A stretch of 47,752 bases of DNA from an uncultured Erysipelotrichaceae bacterium (GCA_902778125.1 CACYWH010000004.1:1-47752), one strand, 5' to 3'. Shown: positions 17,120 through 25,891, numbered from the stretch's first letter. The notes: generated from the sequence alone by a model not told the origin. Numbers and translations: made by a program.

Positions 17120-18484
17120 TTACTCTCCTAGTTTAAATGTATTAGGAATTTTAAAATATGGTGATGAATGATCTGGGCCTTCTACTGCTAAATAATGTAT
17201 TTTATTATCTTCCGCCTCAAAATACCATGTAAATAACCATTTTTTATTATCTTCAAAATAACCATATACTTCATATGCTGTATAATCATCTATTTTTACC
17301 GTTGCAGTTGTTAATTTACTAACATTATTTTTTTGTAAAGTATTTGATGCAGAAGCAGCATAATCTTTGGCACTACTATTTCCTTTGTCATACACATTCA
17401 TTGTTAATATATATGCTTCACCATAAGAATATTGAAGTGCGTTCCCACCATTAATGTCTTTGAAAGTAACCCAATCTTCAGGGATACTTACATATCCATA
17501 TGTTGAATCTCCTACTCTTTTAGTAAGGTCAGTTGAACTATTGTTATCTGTTGATAATGATTTCTTTTCACTGATTTTGATTGTTGATAACATGTTAACT
17601 ACTTTTTCATTTAAAATATCAGGATTATTATTAACATTTGATAACAAAAATGTTAATACCATATTCTTGTTTTTAGATACTATAATATAATATTCATCAA
17701 TTATTTTACTTGTCGCATCTATTACATTCATTGACATATAGTAAATGTCATCTTTTAGAATATTGTAGTTTACTTCATCACTACTAAGTGTATTATTTTT
17801 TTGAGTAATATCATTTGAAAGCACATTATGCATAGAACTATATAAAGTATCTTTACATGAATCTAAGGCAAAGTCACAATTAACTAATGTATCTAATTTA
17901 CCTTTAGCAGTTTGCATTAATGTTATTTCACTACCATAATATTGTAATACTTTTTTACTTGTATTTAATTCTTTTATAGACCACTCAGAATTATATTGTA
18001 ATGTAAATCCATCGCCTTCAAATTCTTGACTTTCTGTAGAATTAAACTCCTTTGCAGTAATTATAAAAACCAATATAACAGCAATTATTATTGATAAAAT
18101 ATTAGTAATTATTCCAAAGATTCTTAATAAGCCTTTTTTCTTACTAATTATTCCTAAAACTAATCCAATTATTGAAAGAGGTATCACATATATATTGAAT
18201 ATACAAGAAAGAATTATAGCAATTATTCCAATTACAAGTGAAATAACATTTTTAATATCTTTATCGTCTTCTTCTTTTTCTTTGTTTAAATTAGTCTTAT
18301 ATGGTAATTTTTCTTCAACAATATTTTGTACTAAATTATCGTTTGTACTATCATCACCAATTTCAATTACATCACTTGGAATATTAATGATATCACTATT
18401 TGTTTGATTATCAACAACTTCTCCACAATTTGTACAAAATTTTTCACCTGGTTTAATTTCATTACCACATTTACGACAATTCAT
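17120..18484 (-). CDS. Zinc-ribbon membrane protein with two similar C-terminal domains
   Basis: The 454-residue protein begins with a four-cysteine zinc ribbon (CRKCG at 3-7, CTNCG at 17-21). An acidic linker follows, then two or three membrane helices (about 80-145, DUF4190-like), then a large outer region. That region seems to hold two related domains: FTLQYNSEWSIKEL from about residue 157 and YGYVSIPEDWVTFKDI from about 335. Each begins with the beta-strand and Trp pattern of PsbP/Mog1-like (DUF1795-type) folds. The topology suggests a cytoplasmic zinc ribbon and an extracytoplasmic sensor or binding part. The function is unknown. GAGGT precedes the start. Confidence 0.75.
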   Translation of the reverse strand: MNCRKCGNEIKPGEKFCTNCGEVVDNQTNSDIINIPSDVIEIGDDSTNDNLVQNIVEEKLPYKTNLNKEKEEDDKDIKNVISLVIGIIAIILSCIFNIYVIPLSIIGLVLGIISKKKGLLRIFGIITNILSIIIAVILVFIITAKEFNSTESQEFEGDGFTLQYNSEWSIKELNTSKKVLQYYGSEITLMQTAKGKLDTLVNCDFALDSCKDTLYSSMHNVLSNDITQKNNTLSSDEVNYNILKDDIYYMSMNVIDATSKIIDEYYIIVSKNKNMVLTFLLSNVNNNPDILNEKVVNMLSTIKISEKKSLSTDNNSSTDLTKRVGDSTYGYVSIPEDWVTFKDINGGNALQYSYGEAYILTMNVYDKGNSSAKDYAASASNTLQKNNVSKLTTATVKIDDYTAYEVYGYFEDNKKWLFTWYFEAEDNKIHYLAVEGPDHSSPYFKIPNTFKLGE

Positions 18485-18504
18485 ATTCTACCTCTTTTTT
18501 ATTC

Positions 18505-18966
18505 TTAATATCCTAATTTCTTAACTATCTTTTTAACATCACTCTTAAACTTTTCTTCAACTCTTAAATATAATAGTGTATTCTCAACTCTGCATACATG
18601 CATATAATATCCATCGGTTGTAATTGTATATTTTTGAAAATTTGAACCTTCTGACGAACTTGGAGAAGAATTTTTTCCCTTACTATCTTCAAATATTTTT
18701 TGATTAGTATCAAACATACTAACAGCATGATCTTCATCACTTAAAACATAAAATTCAATTTGCCATCCATCAGTAGATTTAACTGCAGTTGCTTCTTTAA
18801 AGAATGAGTATGCTGAATATTGACTATATACATCAGCCACTACCAAATTATTTTCTTCAGCTATTTTCTTAAAATCCGCTGTCGTTTTAACTGTTTTAGA
18901 ACATCCAGTTAAAGTAAAAAGCATTAATAGAATTGATAATACTAACAAACATTTTTTAATCTTCAT
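18505..18966 (-). CDS. Small lipoprotein of unknown function
   Basis: The 153-residue protein has a lipoprotein signal peptide ending in the lipobox LTGC near residue 22, so it is predicted to be anchored on the outer membrane face. The mature part is a single alpha/beta domain with a poly-Ser segment near 105. The overall pattern (ADFKKIAEENNLVV, then strands) resembles small lipoproteins found beside zinc-ribbon proteins, and it lies just upstream of one here. The start at 18966 is chosen over a GTG/ATG four codons earlier because GGAGGG is correctly spaced. Confidence 0.75.
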   Translation of the reverse strand: MKIKKCLLVLSILLMLFTLTGCSKTVKTTADFKKIAEENNLVVADVYSQYSAYSFFKEATAVKSTDGWQIEFYVLSDEDHAVSMFDTNQKIFEDSKGKNSSPSSSEGSNFQKYTITTDGYYMHVCRVENTLLYLRVEEKFKSDVKKIVKKLGY

Positions 18967-18992
18967 TTTTCCCTCCAATTTATTACAAATAA

Positions 18993-19021
18993 ATTATAAC
19001 ATAAGATTATTTTTCACACAA
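18993..19021 (-). promoter_or_regulatory. Candidate promoter of the lipoprotein gene
   Basis: TTGTGT (19016-19021), 17 bases, TATAAT (18993-18998). The -35 hexamer is weak. Confidence 0.5.
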
Positions 19022-19765
19022 TTATTTCTTATTTTTCATTATCATTATAGAACTAATATATGATGTAATTGGTATAATCATGATAGATGCTATAAAAGAA
19101 AGTAATAATTGTATAATATTTTGATCAAATGATTTAGATACACTTAAGAAATCAAATGAAACACTATAAAACCACATAAAGAATCCAATAAAACTACTTA
19201 TTAATGCAAAATATAATGTATTAATAGTAGTACTTAATATATCTTTTCCTACATTCATACCAGATACAAACAATTCTTTTTTATTTAATTGTGGATTATT
19301 TTCATGCACTTCATACATAGCAGAACTAATTGATATAGATGTATCTATAATAGTTCCAATAGTACAAATTAAATACATACCAATAATAACATTTGTCATA
19401 TCATAATTAATATCATGTGAATAATATCCAATACTTTCAATTGATTCGAGAGAAAATCCCTGTATATTGGCACTATTACCTATAAATACAGTTATGATAG
19501 TAACAAGTAATAGTACAAATACTATTGATATAAATGATGATTTAGTTTTAACATTAGAACCATTTAATATAAATAATGTTACTAGAGTTGCTAAAAGACA
19601 TATTATTATTGCTAAAAATATTGCATTTAATCCAGTCTTCATAAATGTTAAATACATCATTATTAAAAATATACTTAAATAGAATGTAATAAATGTTTTA
19701 AATCCTCTTTTTTTACCCACTATTAATAATAGAATCAAAAATATTAAAGAAAGTAATTTTATCAT
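19022..19765 (-). CDS. YibE/YibF-family membrane protein, smaller subunit
   Basis: A 247-residue integral membrane protein with about seven helices and the family's TIIDTSISISSAMYEV segment near residue 137 (helix, Asp, then Ser-rich turn). YibE/F proteins are predicted transporters or exporters of unknown substrate and often occur as a pair. Here the start codon overlaps the stop of the larger YibE-like gene as ATGA, and that gene's last codons supply GGAGG, so the two are translationally coupled and probably form a complex. Confidence 0.85.
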   Translation of the reverse strand: MIKLLSLIFLILLLIVGKKRGFKTFITFYLSIFLIMMYLTFMKTGLNAIFLAIIICLLATLVTLFILNGSNVKTKSSFISIVFVLLLVTIITVFIGNSANIQGFSLESIESIGYYSHDINYDMTNVIIGMYLICTIGTIIDTSISISSAMYEVHENNPQLNKKELFVSGMNVGKDILSTTINTLYFALISSFIGFFMWFYSVSFDFLSVSKSFDQNIIQLLLSFIASIMIIPITSYISSIMIMKNKK

Positions 19766-20853
19766 TTTACTACCTCCTTTTTATATTTTTTTAAAATATA
19801 TGTTGATATATATAAAGATATTGGTATAGCAAGAACAATACTTATACAACTGCATAATACAATTATAAGTTCTATTTCACCATAATAATTAATTGCTCTC
19901 ATAAGTGGCATATTGTTTTTAATTGCTAAAAATGCTAAAGGAACTATAGGTGTAAAACATGTATATAACATAACATTAGACATGGTGCCTATAATATCTT
20001 TTGATATTTCTCTACCTGATTTTAATAAAGCCTTCTTTGTTATTTTAAAATTCTTATCTATAAGTTCATTAAGTGAAGAAGAAATAGTTATAGATATATC
20101 CATAATTGCTCCAAGTCCACTTAATAAAATGCAAACATAGAAATAATTCTCATAGTCTCTCACATATTCAATATAATCCATGGTCCATATAGTTACATCC
20201 CTACCATGTATATTTATTATTAAATATGAAAGTCCAAATGATACTAGTAAAGATACTATACTAGATATTATTGCTGAATAAGTTTTTGTCTTATTTCCAT
20301 TAGTTATAAATAATGATGTAATTATAAATATCATAGATACAAAAATATATAATAATAGTAAATTTAATCTATCTGCATTACTTTGAAACACAAATATAGC
20401 TAAAGCAGATATGATAATATTAACAAATAAACTCAATAATGTTTTAACACCTTGTATACCTGAAACTAATATAATTAAATCAATAAATAAAACTGCTAGA
20501 ATAGCAATATATTTATCCCTCTTAACACCAATAATAGAATATATATTGTTGTTAGATTGTTTTATAAATAATTCGCTTCTTTTATGTATTTGTTCATCAT
20601 TAACACCAGATGTAGATGTAACATTATTTACTGTTATTATTTTACCCTTAAGATTTCCATTCTTTATTACACCAGTTATTTTTTGATTATAATACTTTTC
20701 ATTATAAGAGCCATATCCTTCTACTGTTGTTTCAATATTATTAATTTTTAATATTGGAGTTTTATATAAAAAGTAATCATTATAAACAAATAAAATGATT
20801 GTTAAAGAAATAACAAATATTAATATATTTTTTAATGTTAAATATTTTTTCAT
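19762..20853 (-). CDS. YibE/YibF-family membrane protein, larger subunit
   Basis: The 363-residue protein has one N-terminal helix (about 9-28), an extracytoplasmic domain of about 100 residues with strands (TVEGYGSYNEKYYNQKI, IKNGNLKGKIITV), and then about seven membrane helices. The AIMDISITISSSLNEL segment near 255 repeats the Asp/Ser-rich motif of its partner. The start at 20853 follows AGGTGA. The repeated motif in both subunits suggests a pseudo-symmetric complex. The substrate is unknown. Confidence 0.85.
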   Translation of the reverse strand: MKKYLTLKNILIFVISLTIILFVYNDYFLYKTPILKINNIETTVEGYGSYNEKYYNQKITGVIKNGNLKGKIITVNNVTSTSGVNDEQIHKRSELFIKQSNNNIYSIIGVKRDKYIAILAVLFIDLIILVSGIQGVKTLLSLFVNIIISALAIFVFQSNADRLNLLLLYIFVSMIFIITSLFITNGNKTKTYSAIISSIVSLLVSFGLSYLIINIHGRDVTIWTMDYIEYVRDYENYFYVCILLSGLGAIMDISITISSSLNELIDKNFKITKKALLKSGREISKDIIGTMSNVMLYTCFTPIVPLAFLAIKNNMPLMRAINYYGEIELIIVLCSCISIVLAIPISLYISTYILKKYKKEVVK

Positions 20854-20894
20854 ATGTTCACCTATTAACATATAAATTTTACAATATTTTATCT

Positions 20895-20923
20895 AAAAAG
20901 AAAAGTCTAGAAATCTAGACTTT
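20895..20923 (-). terminator. Terminator of the SDR/M23/ASCH unit
   Basis: Stem AAAGTCTAG/CTAGACTTT (20902-20910 with 20915-20923) with a 4-base loop and TTTTT on the minus strand. Confidence 0.85.
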
Positions 20924-21307
20924 ATAATCATAATCCCATAAAGAAAGTTTCCCATTTGTTTTAATAGGTTCAATTTTTTGAATTTCTTCAAGTTTAAAAG
21001 CATATCCCTTCCAATTATTATCTTCTATTACATGACTATATACATAATTATTTTCTCTTTTAAGAATTTTTCTAAAATCATCATCCACTTTAATACAATC
21101 AACTATTTTTGCTATGGCAATAATATATCCATTTTGATAGTTTAAATTATATTTATTAAATTTTAATATTGCATTCTTATCTACACTTTTACCAGCATGT
21201 ATTAAAACATATCCTCTATAGTTTGTTTTCCATGTTCTAAATTCATATTTTTTAATATTATTTGCTATTAAAGAAGCAAAAGGTTCTTTAATTGTTAAGG
21301 CTTTCAT
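20915..21307 (-). CDS. ASCH-domain protein
   Basis: A 130-residue single-domain ASCH protein: KALTIKEPFASLIANNIKKYEFRTWKT at the start and VLIHAGKS near 40 give the fold's first strands and the conserved Glu/Arg pair. The late Lys-Trp-Gly-type ending reads LSLWDYDYKV. ASCH domains bind RNA or modified nucleosides; E. coli YqfB hydrolyses N4-acetylcytidine. The substrate here is unknown. The start at 21307 follows AGGAG and lies 26 bases after the M23 peptidase gene, so the two share a transcript. Confidence 0.85.
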   Translation of the reverse strand: MKALTIKEPFASLIANNIKKYEFRTWKTNYRGYVLIHAGKSVDKNAILKFNKYNLNYQNGYIIAIAKIVDCIKVDDDFRKILKRENNYVYSHVIEDNNWKGYAFKLEEIQKIEPIKTNGKLSLWDYDYKV

Positions 21308-21333
21308 ATTATAGTCTCCTAAAAAAGTAGATG

Positions 21334-22512
21334 TTACCATCTACTTGTAAATTTTTTACCTAATGCAGGGAAATTAACATAGTTACGAGGATTTTCATAA
21401 CTATCACCCTTCATAATTCCAAAGTGTAAATGTGGACCTGTGGTACATCTATCATAACTCTCTCCACCACCACTTTTACCTATTACACTAGATGTTGTTA
21501 CAAAATCTTGTTCTTTAACACTGATCGAATGTAAATGCATATAAACAGATGTATATTCTTTTCCATTAATTCTATGTTTTACATATACCATATTACCACC
21601 ACAACTAGAGTTTTTAACATTTGGTTTTGATACTCTAACTACTTTGCTTACTACTCCAGTAGCTGCAGCATATACATTTGTATTCATCGCAACGCCAATA
21701 TCTATTCCATTATGAAGTCTATAATAATGTAGTGTTGGATGATATCTAAGTCCATATTCACTAGTTATTGTTCCACTAACTAATGGTCTTATAAATCCAT
21801 CAGCATATGGCACATCAACACAATCTAAAATAGATGTTGTTTCACTACAACCATTTTGTTTATATATTTTTTCATATGCCTCTACTTCTTTTTTAGAAGC
21901 TTCATAATCAGCTTTTGCATCTTTATGATCTTCTACTAAATCTTCCATAGTTACATTATATTTTTTTAATGTATCATTTAGTTTATCTATAGTTTGTTCA
22001 GACTCATCTATCTTATTTTGTAATTTCTTTTGCTCTTCTATATTTTCATCTATAAGCGCAGACATCTCATCTATTAATTCATCATTATGTTTAGTAAGTT
22101 GTTCTACAACAGAAGAACGATATATAAAATCAGCAAAAGATTTTGCATTAAATACATATTCTAAATATACATTGTCTTGATCAGCAACTTGTAAGAAATT
22201 AAGTAATGTATCTATCTCAGATTGTTTTTCTTTTATATTTCCTTCAAGTTCTACAACCTTATCTTTAGATTCTTTAATTGATAATTCATAATCATCTATA
22301 TCTTTAGATATTTTAGCAAGGTCAGACTCAATACTCTGCATATCCTTTTTAATTTTATTTTGTTTATCAACTACAGTATTATATGTTGCTTTATCTTTTG
22401 CTAGTTTATCTTTTAAATCTTTAAGTGTAGTTTTATTTGAAGCAGCATTAAAAGAACATATGAAAGCAAATGTAATTAATATTCCCCATAATACTTTAAA
22501 TATCTTCTTCAT
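21334..22512 (-). CDS. Coiled-coil M23 peptidase (CwlO/EnvC/PcsB-like)
   Basis: Exported peptidoglycan hydrolase of 392 residues. It has a signal peptide (about 1-23), a long coiled coil (about 25-215), and a C-terminal M23 LytM domain (about 240-385). The metal ligands are His and Asp in HNGIDIG near 265 and His in HLHFG near 365, plus a HLHS-type His near 325, so the active site looks intact. The coil suggests control by an FtsEX-like or other membrane partner. GGAGTGAT precedes the start. It is co-transcribed with an upstream SDR and a downstream ASCH gene. Confidence 0.92.
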   Translation of the reverse strand: MKKIFKVLWGILITFAFICSFNAASNKTTLKDLKDKLAKDKATYNTVVDKQNKIKKDMQSIESDLAKISKDIDDYELSIKESKDKVVELEGNIKEKQSEIDTLLNFLQVADQDNVYLEYVFNAKSFADFIYRSSVVEQLTKHNDELIDEMSALIDENIEEQKKLQNKIDESEQTIDKLNDTLKKYNVTMEDLVEDHKDAKADYEASKKEVEAYEKIYKQNGCSETTSILDCVDVPYADGFIRPLVSGTITSEYGLRYHPTLHYYRLHNGIDIGVAMNTNVYAAATGVVSKVVRVSKPNVKNSSCGGNMVYVKHRINGKEYTSVYMHLHSISVKEQDFVTTSSVIGKSGGGESYDRCTTGPHLHFGIMKGDSYENPRNYVNFPALGKKFTSRW

Positions 22513-22532
22513 AATATCACTCCAAAGTATGA

Positions 22533-23324
22533 TTATTTCATACTACTCATTTTATTGTTAATAAATCTTATTGCCCAGATTGAATTTATTTTATATAAAA
22601 ATTTTAAAAATTTAGCATCACTACCTAAAAATAATTTAAATTTATTTTTCTTAATGCCATTTATTATTTGAAGTGCTGCATCACTAGCACTAAGCATTTT
22701 ATAACTAGATGTTTCTTTAGTAGTTTTTACTTCAACGTTTGAATTTTTAGTTATATTTGTATCCATTGCGCCTGGTAAAACGATCATAACTCTTACATTA
22801 GTCTTTTCAAGTTCAGCAAATAATCCTTCTGTAAATATCTTTAATGCTGCTTTAGAAGCTCCATATATTGTTTGCCCTGGGAATGGAAAGAATCCACCCA
22901 TACTTGAAACATTAACTATGTATTGTTCCTTTCTATCCTTAGTAAGATCTTCCATAAAATATCTAATTAAGTTTACTGGACCAAAAAAGTTAACATTCAT
23001 TACTCTATTTATTGTAGCATCATCTAAATTAGCAACATCAACAAAAGGTTGAATAATACCTGCATTATTTATAATAATATCAACATCACTATAATCTTTT
23101 TTATAATCTACTCTAAATTTTTTAATAGATTCATCACTGCTCATATCAACTACATAAGTTTTTAATTTAGAACTATTCATTTCATTTTCCAAATTTTTTA
23201 AACTTTCTGCATTTATATCAACAGCAGCAACATTAGCTCCTTCACTTAATAATTGTCTTGTAAGTTCACGACCTACACCACTTCCTGCACCTGTTACTAT
23301 AACATTTTGTCTTTTAATTTCCAT
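22533..23324 (-). CDS. Short-chain dehydrogenase/reductase
   Basis: Classical SDR of 263 residues. The cofactor motif is TGAGSGVG at residues 10-17, NNAG lies near 85, the catalytic Ser is in VNVSSMGG near 140 and YGASK near 157. The Asp in VDINAESL after the second strand suggests a preference for NAD(H). The substrate is unknown. The start at 23324 follows AGGTGAT; the longer open frame is rejected. It is the first gene of the unit with the M23 peptidase. Confidence 0.85.
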   Translation of the reverse strand: MEIKRQNVIVTGAGSGVGRELTRQLLSEGANVAAVDINAESLKNLENEMNSSKLKTYVVDMSSDESIKKFRVDYKKDYSDVDIIINNAGIIQPFVDVANLDDATINRVMNVNFFGPVNLIRYFMEDLTKDRKEQYIVNVSSMGGFFPFPGQTIYGASKAALKIFTEGLFAELEKTNVRVMIVLPGAMDTNITKNSNVEVKTTKETSSYKMLSASDAALQIINGIKKNKFKLFLGSDAKFLKFLYKINSIWAIRFINNKMSSMK

Positions 23325-23365
23325 AGTATCACCTATAATTAGGTTAACATAAATAACAATAAAAA

Positions 23366-23410
23366 ACAATTTAAAGTGTAAATTTACTTATATTTTACGC
23401 TTTAAATTGT
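23366..23410. repeat. Long inverted repeat upstream of the second SDR gene
   Basis: Arms of 17 bases (23366-23382 and 23394-23410) pair with one G-T wobble. The inner part contains the palindrome GTAAATTTAC. It lies 41 bases ahead of the SDR start and beyond the tRNA terminator. It may be an operator or an RNA hairpin. Confidence 0.6.
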
Positions 23411-23432
23411 AAATACTATTCAATTATAATCC

Positions 23433-23460
23433 AAATAAAAAGTTCTTATTACTAAGAACT
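23433..23460 (-). terminator. Terminator of the tRNA array
   Basis: An 8-bp perfect stem AGTTCTTA/TAAGAACT (23441-23448 with 23453-23460) with a 4-base loop and TTTTTATTT on the minus strand. Confidence 0.85.
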
Positions 23461-23470
23461 AATTAACTAA

Positions 23471-23547
23471 TGGTCGGGAAGACAGGATTTGAACCTGCAA
23501 CCCCTTGGTCCCAAACCAAATGCTCTACCAAGTTGAGCCACTTCCCG
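23471..23547 (-). tRNA. tRNA-Pro (TGG)
   Basis: A 77-nt cloverleaf with encoded CCA. The acceptor CGGGAAG pairs with CTTCCCG, the discriminator is A, the anticodon loop TTTGGGA gives TGG. It is the last tRNA of the array. Confidence 0.95.
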
Positions 23548-23555
23548 AAAAAATA

Positions 23556-23632
23556 TGGTGCGCCCAAGAGGAGTCGAACCCCTAACCTTTTGATCCGTAG
23601 TCAAATGCTCTATCCAATTGAGCTATGAGCGC
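23556..23632 (-). tRNA. tRNA-Arg (ACG)
   Basis: A 77-nt cloverleaf with encoded CCA. The anticodon loop CTACGGA gives ACG, expected to be edited to ICG by TadA. The acceptor is GCGCTCA with TGGGCGC. Confidence 0.95.
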
Positions 23633-23656
23633 GAGTGCGCTAAAAACTTTAAAAGA

Positions 23657-23732
23657 TGGTGGCTTCAGTTGGAATCGAACCAACGACACCAAGATTTTCA
23701 GTCTTGTGCTCTGCCAACTGAGCTATGAAGCC
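23657..23732 (-). tRNA. tRNA-Phe (GAA)
   Basis: A 76-nt cloverleaf with encoded CCA. The anticodon loop CTGAAAA gives GAA. Confidence 0.95.
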
Positions 23733-23735
23733 ACA

Positions 23736-23811
23736 TGGCGGTTCGTACGGGACTTGAACCCGTGATCTCTCGCGTGACAGGCGAGCGTGATAACCACTAC
23801 ACCAACGAACC
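23736..23811 (-). tRNA. tRNA-Asp (GTC)
   Basis: A 76-nt cloverleaf with encoded CCA. The anticodon loop CTGTCAC gives GTC. It is separated by only three bases from tRNA-Phe and one base from tRNA-fMet. Confidence 0.95.
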
Positions 23812-23812
23812 A

Positions 23813-23889
23813 TGGTTGCGGGAGTCGGATTTGAACCAACAACCTCTGGGTTATGAGCCCAGCGAGCTACCAGATTGCTCCATCCCGCG
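23813..23889 (-). tRNA. Initiator tRNA-fMet (CAT)
   Basis: A 77-nt cloverleaf with encoded CCA. The anticodon loop CTCATAA gives CAT. Position 1 is C and position 72 is A (unpaired), and three G-C pairs close the anticodon stem (GGG with CCC): both are initiator hallmarks. Confidence 0.95.
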
Positions 23890-23901
23890 ATGTTAAAAAG
23901 A

Positions 23902-23994
23902 TGGCGGAGGAAAAGGGATTCGAACCCCTGCGCCGATTTCTCGACCTCCCGGTTTTCAAGACCGGTCCCTTCAACCAGACTTGGGTATTCCTCC
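23902..23994 (-). tRNA. tRNA-Ser (TGA)
   Basis: A 93-nt class II tRNA with a long variable arm and encoded CCA. The anticodon loop CTTGAAA gives TGA. Confidence 0.95.
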
Positions 23995-24005
23995 ATAATT
24001 ATTAA

Positions 24006-24094
24006 TGGTGCCTCAGGTCGGACTCGAACCGACATGAGCTTTTACACTCGCAGGATTTTAAGTCCTGTGCGTCTACCTATTCCGCCACTAAGGC
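24006..24094 (-). tRNA. tRNA-Leu (TAA)
   Basis: An 89-nt class II tRNA with a long variable arm and encoded CCA. The anticodon loop CTTAAAA gives TAA. Confidence 0.95.
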
Positions 24095-24103
24095 ACAAAT
24101 AAA

Positions 24104-24179
24104 TGGTGTCTCGCTGGAGATTCGAACTCCAGACCCCTTGATTAAAAGTCAAGTGCTCTACCGGCTGAGCTAGCGAGAC
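24104..24179 (-). tRNA. tRNA-Lys (TTT)
   Basis: A 76-nt cloverleaf with encoded CCA. The anticodon loop CTTTTAA gives TTT. Confidence 0.95.
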
Positions 24180-24194
24180 ATATATAAATTAAAG

Positions 24195-24270
24195 TGGTTG
24201 CCTCGGCTGGATTCGAACCAGCGGAATGCAAGAGTCAAAGTCTTGTGCCTTACCACTTGGCTACGAGGCA
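24195..24270 (-). tRNA. tRNA-Gln (TTG)
   Basis: A 76-nt cloverleaf with encoded CCA. The anticodon loop CTTTGAC gives TTG. The acceptor begins with T1 paired to A72, as is usual for Gln tRNAs. Confidence 0.95.
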
Positions 24271-24280
24271 ATATTTCAAG

Positions 24281-24364
24281 TGGTGGAGAGAGATGGATTC
24301 GAACCATCGAACCCGAAGGAACAGATTTACAGTCTGCCGCGTTTAGCCACTTCGCTATCTCTCC
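24281..24364 (-). tRNA. tRNA-Tyr (GTA)
   Basis: An 84-nt class II tRNA with a variable arm and encoded CCA. The anticodon loop CTGTAAA gives GTA. Confidence 0.95.
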
Positions 24365-24372
24365 ATAAAAAA

Positions 24373-24448
<76 letters not shown>

Positions 24449-24461
24449 AACTAATAAATTA

Positions 24462-24538
24462 TGGTGGGCGATGAGAGACTCGAACTCCCGACCCCCTGCT
24501 TGTAAGGCAGATGCTCTAACCAACTGAGCTAATCGCCC
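24462..24538 (-). tRNA. tRNA-Val (TAC)
   Basis: A 77-nt cloverleaf with encoded CCA. The anticodon loop CTTACAA gives TAC. It is the first tRNA behind the array promoter. Confidence 0.95.
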
Positions 24539-24562
24539 ATAATATTCCTGTTGACGCTATTA

Positions 24563-24591
24563 AATATAACATTTATTGTTTTTTATGTCAA
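24563..24591 (-). promoter_or_regulatory. Promoter of the 12-tRNA operon
   Basis: TTGACA (24586-24591), 17 bases, TATATT (24563-24568), about 25 bases before tRNA-Val. No other promoter is evident inside the array. Confidence 0.85.
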
Positions 24592-24621
24592 GATAATTAT
24601 TAAAATTTTTCCCTTTATAGA

Positions 24622-24972
24622 CTATTTTTTTGACAATTCTTTCATTTTTTCATCAACCCATTGAGGTAACTTTTCTTTTAATGGATCAAACCCACTACCA
24701 ATTTCAGATATAGGCTTTCTCTTTCTATATGAACTTCCAACTTTTTTAATAGATAATTTAACTTGTAATTTATCTTCATCCACAGATAATACTTTGACTT
24801 TTACTATGTCACCTATTGTAAACTTATGTTCTAAATCACTTACAAATTTATTTGATACCTCAGTAATATGTACCATACCAACATAATTATCTTCAAGGCT
24901 TACAAATACCCCGTATTTAGTAACACCTGTTATTTGACCTTCAACAATTTTTCCTTCTTTAATATTACTCAT
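24622..24972 (-). CDS. S1-domain RNA-binding protein (CvfD/YugI-like)
   Basis: The 116-residue protein has a single S1 domain at about residues 4-75 (GKIVEGQITGVTKYGVFVSL, then VGMVHITEVS and GDIVKVKVLSVD) and a short basic tail with RKRKPISEIGSGFDPLKEKLPQWV. This layout is that of the Bacilli proteins CvfD and YugI (general stress protein 13), ribosome-associated or post-transcriptional regulators. The ATG at 24972 is preferred over the GTG at 24981, which overlaps the only ribosome-site-like stretch. It follows the YutH-like gene by 29 bases. Confidence 0.85.
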   Translation of the reverse strand: MSNIKEGKIVEGQITGVTKYGVFVSLEDNYVGMVHITEVSNKFVSDLEHKFTIGDIVKVKVLSVDEDKLQVKLSIKKVGSSYRKRKPISEIGSGFDPLKEKLPQWVDEKMKELSKK

Positions 24973-25001
24973 AACAATCACAAGTTAATTATATCATATT
25001 T

Positions 25002-25886
25002 TTAATAATCTAGCCATGTGATATCTTCTATATACTTTATATTATGTAAATTATCCTTTATATATTTTAATAATTCTTCATATTTATTAATATTTTTAAT
25101 ATAAATTAACAATTCTTTTTCTTCCGAAATTCCATTTAATATATTTTTTACACATTCAAAGTAATCATCTTGATATAACATTGCAGAAAAGAAAAATATA
25201 AGATTATCTATATCATTAATATTGTTTTTTATAACATAATATAATTCATCATAATTTATGACATCGAAATAAAACTTATATTTTAAATATTTTGATATAT
25301 CATACATACGATTAGTTTTAATTATATTTAAAGGATTGTTATAGTTATCTTTGTTATATTCATTTAAATATAAGTTGTGCCCTAGAGAATCGTTTATAAT
25401 TTTTATATTTTTAATTAATTGGATGGCATTTTCAGATAATCCAATGAAATAATCAAGACTGTTTTGTATGGTGGGAAATTCCTTGTTATATTCTGTCATT
25501 TCATTTTCTAAATCATCAATGTTCTTTTCCCACTCACTAACTATATTATATTCTTTTATTATGTCAGTATTTATATTGTATTTAAAAATATCATCAAGAG
25601 TTATATTTTCATTATCATTAATAGTATTATTTTTTAATAATATAATTGAATCACTATCTTTTTTACATAAATATTCACCATTATTATTTAAAATAAATGT
25701 CATTACTGGAATATTATATTTATATAATTCATTGGATAATTGAAATAATTTATTTAGTTCATCCTTATCTTTTTTTGTTTTAATAATATATATTTTTTCA
25801 CTATTACTAAAAAAGAAATATTGATTGTTTTTTTTATATATCTTTTTAGGATTTAAATTATAATTCTTTTTAATAAAATTTTTCAT
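25002..25886 (-). CDS. YutH-like spore coat/kinase-fold protein
   Basis: The 294-residue protein resembles the CotS/YutH group (spore coat proteins with an aminoglycoside-phosphotransferase-like fold). It has an N-terminal lobe with strands, a central SEWEKNIDDLENEM helix, the segment SLDYFIGLSENAIQLI near 150-165 (YutH has a very similar GLAENAIQY), and RMYDISKYLKYKFYFD near 205. No HxD or DxG kinase motif is visible, so it is probably inactive, as YutH is thought to be. Asn, Lys and Ile are very frequent. There is no ribosome site; TATAAT ends five bases before the ATG. YutD and YunB lie close by, as in Bacillus. Family assignment is from pattern memory. Confidence 0.55.
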   Translation of the reverse strand: MKNFIKKNYNLNPKKIYKKNNQYFFFSNSEKIYIIKTKKDKDELNKLFQLSNELYKYNIPVMTFILNNNGEYLCKKDSDSIILLKNNTINDNENITLDDIFKYNINTDIIKEYNIVSEWEKNIDDLENEMTEYNKEFPTIQNSLDYFIGLSENAIQLIKNIKIINDSLGHNLYLNEYNKDNYNNPLNIIKTNRMYDISKYLKYKFYFDVINYDELYYVIKNNINDIDNLIFFFSAMLYQDDYFECVKNILNGISEEKELLIYIKNINKYEELLKYIKDNLHNIKYIEDITWLDY

Positions 25887-25891
25887 ATTAA

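Noticed and set aside
23649..24102. Open frames of 128 and 75 codons inside the tRNA array
   Set aside because: They are translations of tRNA sequence, the cloverleafs being unambiguous.
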